From an uncultured candidate division Zixibacteria bacterium (GTDB lineage: Bacteria > Zixibacteria > MSB-5A5 > GN15 > FEB-12), in contig CAJVYT010000006.1 in NCBI GenBank assembly GCA_913009765.1, positions 1 through 35,978 of the forward strand: DNA of 35,978 bases, given 5' to 3'. How positions within the stretch are numbered: the first letter of the stretch is position 1; every line of letters begins with the position of its first letter. Positions 31,422 to 35,978 of the stretch are shown piece after piece. Both the position numbers and the translations under genes were made by a program. The notes beneath the pieces were generated by a model, which was given only the letters and a program-made list of their open reading frames with translations, was not told where the DNA came from and did not search any database.

Positions 31422-32447
31422 ATGAAGCAGCGAGCACACGCATGGGTCGCCCTCAGAGCCCTCAAGCTCGTAAACGACAGCGGCAGAGCGCCCAAGCTCG
31501 TCGAACTACTATCATACTACCTATCCGACGCATGGAACGGCGCATGGCTACCCGACACCCTCATAAGAGACATGAGCTACGGCCACATATTCAAAATGAC
31601 CAGCGACCCACAACAACTCGGCGGTAGCATAGAAGAAAGGCGCAAGGTCACCTACAGCCAGCTAAAAAGCAGCATGACAGGCAAGCGCCTATGCCTCGAA
31701 TACGCCAAAAAATCAGAAGAACTCAAGAAGCCCGTCTGGGTACACGAGAAAGTCAGCGGCCACCTCCCCGACAGGGTCATAGCCCTCAACCACGCCATAA
31801 TTGACATGCTCAAAATGGGCGACTACCCACTCGCATTCTACGCCAAAAAAACGACGCCCAAAGCATACCTCACAAAAGACCTCGCCAGCAAAAAAATAAA
31901 AGACCTCTCGCTATCCCCCAACTTCTCCGCCCGACAAATAGCAATCACCTACTTCATGGCCAGCCACTACATAGCAGACGCACACATGCCACTACACTGC
32001 GACCTCAGAGACTACGGCAGCAAAAAACAAAAAATAAAAAGAACAATACCCAAAACACTACACCCAAGCATCGAAGAAAAATGGGAAGACTCCTTCCCAG
32101 ACAAAAAAACCCTAGCCATCCACGACTACACCACAGACACACTCAACGACATCGTAACCAAACTACCAACAGGCACCCTCATAGAAATCGACACCAAACA
32201 AGAATACAGACTCAACAACCGGATCACCAAGCCCAAAAAGAACGAGTGGCAAGAAATGGTCAACACATGCAGAACATCCCATGCCTTCTCCAAAGAATGG
32301 ATAAAAACACCACACAAAGACGCCCAAGCACTCATCCAAGCAGACGGCAAAGACCAGTTCCAAAAAGCCACCAACCACATCTTCCACGACGCCGTTGAAT
32401 CAGTCGCAAGAATATGGCGCAAAGCATGGACAATATACGAAAAATAG
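31422..32447 (+). CDS. zinc-dependent phospholipase C/S1-P1 nuclease-like protein
   Basis: A 341-residue protein with the metal-ligand pattern of the Zn-phospholipase C/P1 nuclease fold: His near the N-terminus (QRAHAWVALRAL), WNGAWLPDT, and later FMASHYIADAHMPLHCD, where H-x3-D-x2-H-x3-H is the core zinc motif. Known members cleave phospholipids or single-stranded nucleic acids; here there is no signal peptide. The ATG at 31422 has a GGGAGG site ten bases before it; the frame is open further upstream, within the regulator gene. Codons end almost always in C or A, giving an AC-rich strand, which is unusual for the window. It follows a winged-helix regulator gene. Confidence 0.7.
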   Translation: MKQRAHAWVALRALKLVNDSGRAPKLVELLSYYLSDAWNGAWLPDTLIRDMSYGHIFKMTSDPQQLGGSIEERRKVTYSQLKSSMTGKRLCLEYAKKSEELKKPVWVHEKVSGHLPDRVIALNHAIIDMLKMGDYPLAFYAKKTTPKAYLTKDLASKKIKDLSLSPNFSARQIAITYFMASHYIADAHMPLHCDLRDYGSKKQKIKRTIPKTLHPSIEEKWEDSFPDKKTLAIHDYTTDTLNDIVTKLPTGTLIEIDTKQEYRLNNRITKPKKNEWQEMVNTCRTSHAFSKEWIKTPHKDAQALIQADGKDQFQKATNHIFHDAVESVARIWRKAWTIYEK

Positions 32448-32533
32448 CGCCAAGAAAACAGAGAACAAGGGAAATTAAACCTTTAAAGTTTTGCTTTTAT
32501 ATTATCAAGCGAAGATTTCAAGGGAGGGGATAG

Positions 32534-33079
32534 CATATCAGAGCTTCACGAAGCTACAGGGAGTTTCTAAAAGAGTTACAACAGAAGCTCTCTTTCCATG
32601 AAGGAGAGATTAGCGAGTTCATAAGACATGCCGAGGGGAAGTCGAATGTAAACCCAGACCATCATTTTAGCCATAAGGATGGCTACAGAGTACAGTGCTT
32701 GGAATGTGGCAGGCCAAACACGGGTATCCCGCTTGTAATAGAGGGAAATGAGTATGTTATTGACGTTTTCGGCCGTAAGACCTGCGCCATATCACCCCCG
32801 TGCGCGGATTTGAATAGAGTGGAAGAATTATTTCAGGTGTTTTTAGACCACAAGGAAATCCCCCTGACTTTCGGGCTTGAAGCTGAAGAGACAGAGAGAG
32901 GTATAGAAGTCAAGCCAAACTCACAACCCATAACAGAAAAAATACGCATGAACATAGAAGGGCGCTACAGCGCAAAGGCCATAGCCGACGAATTTGGGCT
33001 GCCCCTTACCACGACATACTATTACATTGGAGAGATAAAAGAAGGGTCTATCCGTGAATTTCCTCTATTCGTACCGTAA
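32534..33079 (+). CDS. CxxC and HTH protein without a canonical start codon
   Basis: Coding sequence is clear from 32534: SYREFLKELQQKLSFHEG...VNPDHHFSHKDGYRVQCLECGRP, then an acidic middle part and ITEKIRMNIEGRYSAKAIADEFGLPLTTTYYYIGEI, which is a helix-turn-helix. CLECG is a likely zinc motif. The frame is open back to a stop at 32531, and no ATG, GTG or TTG occurs before the CLECG motif. Only a TTG at 32699 would leave the zinc motif cut. A GGGAGGGG site ends five bases before the ATA/ATC at 32535-32539, so a rare start codon or a mutated start is possible. It overlaps the PhoU-type gene tail to tail by 32 bases. Confidence 0.5.
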   Translation, partial: HIRASRSYREFLKELQQKLSFHEGEISEFIRHAEGKSNVNPDHHFSHKDGYRVQCLECGRPNTGIPLVIEGNEYVIDVFGRKTCAISPPCADLNRVEELFQVFLDHKEIPLTFGLEAEETERGIEVKPNSQPITEKIRMNIEGRYSAKAIADEFGLPLTTTYYYIGEIKEGSIREFPLFVP

Positions 33080-34328
33080 ATCTCCAAGCAAACAGGCTGT
33101 TTATGTTGCGTGCGATTTCGTTTAACAACTGACCGAGGAGGATAACGGACTTAACACCCTCTGTCAGTTTGTCTTTATCATCTATTTTCTTCAGGTCATC
33201 AAGAATGATCTTTTCTACTTCTGATATTTCTGCCATAATTTGCTTACACATTAGATGGGTTTCCGCAAGCTGTTCATACGTTATACCATTCTTTAGATCG
33301 AATACGTATCGCCTCACTAGTTTGAGATAATTTATTAGGCTGTTAACAATATCAATAAATTTTTTCTTGTGCCCATCAATTAACTCTTTAAGAATTTTAT
33401 CGCTTTTCATCCTGTTGTATGCCTCTGAAATCGGAATGCACTTGTCAGACAACCTTTCAAGAGTTTTAGCCTCGGCTTCCGAATAAAAGAGCCCTACAGG
33501 AGAATCAAAAACATTTTCATCCATGAAAACAGCAAACTTCATGGAGTAAATCTTCTTGATTAATATCCTAGTGATGGTGGTCCACAAAATGTCTACATGA
33601 TTATCAACGACATCAAAAGACTCAGGAGTAAATTCATCTTCACCCGAAAACATATCTCTCAAGGCAAACAACATACATTCTGTTGTATTGAATATACTTT
33701 CCAATGTCGTTTCCATAGGTAGCTCTTCTTCATCCTCTCTGGGCAATATTCTGACACCCCACCTAATAGTTCCGTCCCCCAAGATTACTTCTTTCGCTGA
33801 TGGAAATTCCTCAACCTCATACAAGTTGCTTAGAACTGGATTTTTTTCGAATGAATTAGAAGATCGCGGTTCCTTAAAGAATTGTAAGTATGTATCCCTA
33901 ATTTCATCAATCAATTCTTTACATCTAGACACATCCCGGGTGTCTCTAATTTTGAAAATAAAGCTAATTTCTTCAAACCCGGCCAAATAAGAACACTTAA
34001 AATCATTGAGAACGATTCTTGCGTTGATCTCGTTGAGATTTGAATAACGTATCACCCTATCCCGCTTACGTTCGACATTAAGGGGCTTCCTGTGGGTTAT
34101 CAGTATCTGGTCTCTAGTTGGCTTCAAGAATAAACCTATTCCTTCACCTCCAGATTTCTTGCTCCGGTACTTGCAATCGGCGCAATTCTTTTCATCACTA
34201 CATCCCCTTGTGACATCTGTTAGGCCGAAGTACTCAGAGAGCCAGGTCTTTGGGATATTAATGGAAAATCCACTTTTTTTATTACAGCTTATGGTCTTTT
34301 CAATAACGGTCTCATCATCCTTGGACAT
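33048..34328 (-). CDS. AbrB-PhoU family regulator (phosphate uptake regulator-like)
   Basis: This 426-residue archaeal protein has an N-terminal SpoVT/AbrB DNA-binding domain (KKSGFSINIPKTWLSEYFGL) and a C-terminal helical region of two PhoU-type three-helix bundles (ESIFNTTECMLFALRDMF and EYEQLAETHLMCKQI-like segments, with acidic metal-binding motifs). Archaeal PhoU-like proteins with this architecture are thought to control phosphate or metal transport genes. Between the domains is a Cys-rich loop, GCSDEKNCADCKYR, that could bind zinc and is not common in the family. A minus-strand TATA-like sequence is near 34381-34392, and AAAGGT precedes the ATG. No transport gene is nearby, so the target is elsewhere. 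Confidence 0.75.
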   Translation of the reverse strand: MSKDDETVIEKTISCNKKSGFSINIPKTWLSEYFGLTDVTRGCSDEKNCADCKYRSKKSGGEGIGLFLKPTRDQILITHRKPLNVERKRDRVIRYSNLNEINARIVLNDFKCSYLAGFEEISFIFKIRDTRDVSRCKELIDEIRDTYLQFFKEPRSSNSFEKNPVLSNLYEVEEFPSAKEVILGDGTIRWGVRILPREDEEELPMETTLESIFNTTECMLFALRDMFSGEDEFTPESFDVVDNHVDILWTTITRILIKKIYSMKFAVFMDENVFDSPVGLFYSEAEAKTLERLSDKCIPISEAYNRMKSDKILKELIDGHKKKFIDIVNSLINYLKLVRRYVFDLKNGITYEQLAETHLMCKQIMAEISEVEKIILDDLKKIDDKDKLTEGVKSVILLGQLLNEIARNINSLFAWRFTVRIEEIHG

Positions 34329-34416
34329 TTTACAAACCTTTACCCTTTTACTTATTCGGACTGTGACTGTATTTGGGCGGTTAAATATATTTCCAACAGC
34401 CCCTAGCGTGGCATTG

Positions 34417-34539
34417 CTAAATTATGCCGAGATACCAATATAATAGAGCGTCAAGCTCAACTTCTTCCTCAGCAGAGGACATTGCAGCAGGTTTGGCAGA
34501 CTCCGTCGCACATGTTCGGCATTTTCCATTTAATTCCAT
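34417..34539 (-). CDS. small CxxC protein upstream of the PhoU-type gene
   Basis: A 40-residue frame with a strong GGGGGTGA site seven bases before the ATG at 34539. It starts MELNGKCRTCATESAKPAA, then has an acidic run (EEEVELD) and a hydrophobic end. CRTC is a half zinc or thiol motif. The ribosome-binding site makes it credible despite the length. It lies upstream of and in the same direction as the PhoU-type gene, with that gene's promoter between. Confidence 0.5.
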   Translation of the reverse strand: MELNGKCRTCATESAKPAAMSSAEEEVELDALLYWYLGII

Positions 34540-34749
34540 CGCTATTCACCCCCTCTAACGGCTTAAAATAGCATGTTTGTTCTCTGATTTTTACGTCCAT
34601 TGCTATCACCTACAATATTAAAACAAGTTTCACGAGCTAAAAACCCCTAATTCTCAGAGAAAATTCCTTCTTTTATTCCCGTTCTATGAGAAAAAAATTC
34701 TGGGAAAAAGTCCATCTCTTATTAATATTCAGATGAGCTAAATCTCTGT

Positions 34750-34759
34750 TATATAAAAC
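34750..34759 (+). promoter_or_regulatory. TATA box of the right-hand two-gene operon
   Basis: TTATATAAAA lies about 30 bases upstream of the GTG at 34788 and predicts a short leader that includes GAGGAG. Confidence 0.6.
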
Positions 34760-34787
34760 TAAATTTCTATAAGAGGAGTTATTCTAT

Positions 34788-35057
34788 GTGAAATTTGCGT
34801 TAACGGTCTATTATCTACTTGTTTTTGGAAAGGACTTTGAAATCGTCAATTTTCAAAGCTATAATGGTTGCAAAATGCTTGAATGTTTGACTTTAGGTAG
34901 AAATCGACTTAAAAAGTTCATAGAAAGTGAAAACAGCATACCAAATCTAGAACTAACGATATGTTCATACCCGGAGGCACCCTGGTATGCTTGTAGGGAT
35001 TACTGCGGCTTTGGATGCGCACACACGAGTATTGGGGAGGGTTATTTTGAAGAATAA
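34788..35057 (+). CDS. small Cys-rich protein, unknown
   Basis: An 89-residue product that starts at a GTG, with a GAGGAG site ten bases before it and a TATA box upstream. It has mixed hydrophobic and basic segments and a C-terminal Cys cluster, LTICSYPEAPWYACRDYCGFGCAHT (five Cys, one His). This may bind a metal. The family is not recognised. It overlaps the next gene by 11 bases, which supports translation of both. Confidence 0.5.
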   Translation: MKFALTVYYLLVFGKDFEIVNFQSYNGCKMLECLTLGRNRLKKFIESENSIPNLELTICSYPEAPWYACRDYCGFGCAHTSIGEGYFEE

Positions 35058-35616
35058 CAACCCAGCTTCCTGGGACGATTATAAAAAAACCCGTCCAAAA
35101 ATATCCCGCACAAAATTAAGCCATATTATCAAGGAAGGGATATTGGAGTACGGCAAAAAGTTTCACATAGGCCTTAGGGTCAGTCACCCACGATGCGACA
35201 CACTCACGAACATACTGGACGAGAAAGACCGGCCAATGAAATTCTCTGAGATCGTGAACGAAGCTAGGTGGAAGGAAGTCTTCGAGTTAAAGAAAAACAG
35301 CATGAACCAAACCGTTGGCCGCCTATTGAGCTTCCTCGAACACATAGACATCGTGGGCTACTGGAGCGACGGAGAACGGGAGGGTTACTACCTGACTTAC
35401 CAAATCATCAAACACTCCAAAGAAGAGACGAACAATGAAAAAGCGATCTCAAAAAGCCTGATCGATGACTGGAGCGAGGCAAAAGGCGAGCTTCACATGA
35501 TAAGAAGAAACATAGAAGAGATTAAGACATCACTCAAAGAATTCGAGAAACAGGCAAAAGCTCTGGAATCAATTGATAAATTCATCAAAGATCGGTTTGG
35601 AAAGAGGATTTACTGA
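35047..35616 (+). CDS. winged-helix-like regulatory protein with coiled-coil C-terminus
   Basis: About 189 residues, starting with a TTG just after GGGAGGG (the frame is open further upstream, inside the small gene before). The centre (CDTLTNILDEKDRPMKFSEIVNEARWK...NSMNQTVGRLLSFLEHIDIVGYWSDGEREGYYLT) has the rhythm of a winged helix: a helix, a recognition helix with VGRLLSFLE, and a wing. The C-terminal 60 residues (EAKGELHMIRRNIEEIKTSLKEFEK) form a coiled coil, likely for dimerisation. It probably acts as a DNA-binding regulator, perhaps at the repeats just downstream. Confidence 0.55.
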   Translation: MKNNNPASWDDYKKTRPKISRTKLSHIIKEGILEYGKKFHIGLRVSHPRCDTLTNILDEKDRPMKFSEIVNEARWKEVFELKKNSMNQTVGRLLSFLEHIDIVGYWSDGEREGYYLTYQIIKHSKEETNNEKAISKSLIDDWSEAKGELHMIRRNIEEIKTSLKEFEKQAKALESIDKFIKDRFGKRIY

Positions 35617-35698
35617 TTCTTCCGGAGCCAAAGTTCCATAGTTCAAATCTTTCGAACAATCCACTCGTTCATTATTAAAAATCTGTTTTTGGAAAACG

Positions 35699-35742
35699 TG
35701 TCTCCAGCCATGTCTCCAAACAGGGGACACGATATGTCCCCA
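35699..35742. repeat. phased TGTCYCCA repeats with an inverted copy
   Basis: TGTCTCCA at 35699-35706, TGTCTCCA at 35711-35718 and TGTCCCCA at 35735-35742 are spaced 12 and 24 bases apart. GGGGACA at 35723-35729 forms a 7-bp inverted repeat with TGTCCCC at 35735-35741 around five bases. Regular spacing of about one helical turn fits cooperative protein binding. No gene starts here except the unrelated tRNA at the right, so this may be an operator or the end of an integrated element. Confidence 0.5.
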
Positions 35743-35853
35743 AATCACCAGTAGAAGATTATAAACCCCTATTAATCACGAATAAATCCCATATCAGCGT
35801 GGTTATTCAAAGAAACAAAACCGGATAGTGGAGGGCGAAAAGCTTAAGTGTGA

Positions 35854-35928
35854 TGGGCGTGCCCAGATTTGAACTGGGGATCTTCGCCGTGTGAAGGCGA
35901 CGTCATGACCGAGCTAGACCACACGCCC
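35854..35928 (-). tRNA. tRNA-Val (anticodon CAC)
   Basis: On the minus strand the sequence folds as a tRNA: acceptor GGGCGTG pairing with CACGCCC, D arm with GTC/GAC stem, anticodon stem TCGCC/GGCGA with loop TTCACAC (anticodon CAC, reading GTG), variable AGATC, and T arm CCCAG-TTCAAAT-CTGGG, then discriminator A at 35854. CCA is not encoded, as usual in archaea. Its 3' end faces the accessory region, the side where integrating elements normally insert. No copy of the 3' end was seen elsewhere in the window. Confidence 0.95.
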
Positions 35929-35978
35929 TTTATTGGTTTATCTGTTGTTTGAATTGTTTTACTTTGTCTTTTTCAATC

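Overview
This window is archaeal. The evidence is a nurA-herA-mre11-rad50 cluster, genes preceded by TATA boxes about 25-30 bases upstream of start codons (several apparently leaderless), GGAGG/GGTGA ribosome-binding sites, an AbrB-PhoU type regulator, class III-signal (pilin-like) small proteins, and a tRNA-Val with no encoded CCA. Base composition is moderate to AT-rich and patchy. The lineage cannot be fixed from the sequence; an uncultivated archaeon is likely.

Layout. 1-3.2 kb: the tail of an unknown gene, a PLD-like protein and, convergent to it, an OLD-family ATPase/TOPRIM nuclease. 3.2-9.6 kb: rad50, mre11, herA and nurA on the minus strand, tightly packed, with the OLD gene 35 bases downstream; together they form a DNA-end-processing operon. 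9.8-15.3 kb: a restriction-modification-like minus-strand operon (LAGLIDADG protein, unknown protein with a possible nuclease motif, two TSPPY DNA methyltransferases), followed by a fragment of a type I HsdR C-terminus. 15.3-16.0 kb: noncoding DNA rich in short repeats and inverted repeats.

16.0-26.6 kb looks like an integrated mobile element. It has ribbon-helix-helix regulators, a RadC/JAB protein, a large TraD/VirD4-like coupling ATPase with a C-terminal nuclease-like domain, small membrane and charged proteins, a YkgJ-type Cys-cluster protein, and a tyrosine recombinase with a co-transcribed partner. Next to the recombinase is the most interesting structure of the window. A 26-bp sequence forming the last codons of the integrase gene is repeated exactly 3.4 kb away in direct orientation. 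The segment between holds an SPFH-like gene in GC-rich DNA bordered by an attC-like (integron) site, a HEPN-like gene and a membrane protein. Excision between the copies would leave an intact integrase ending in nearly the same residues, so the integrase 3' end looks like a reusable capture site.

26.8-35.9 kb: two Cys-rich pilin-like proteins flank an adenosine deaminase-like gene translationally coupled to a two-helix membrane protein (a possible defence or signalling pair). Then come a Ca-binding-repeat surface protein, a winged-helix regulator with a zinc phospholipase C/P1 nuclease-fold protein, an HTH/zinc protein with no normal start codon, an AbrB-PhoU regulator, a two-gene operon of unknown function, a cluster of short operator-like repeats, and tRNA-Val(CAC) at the right edge.
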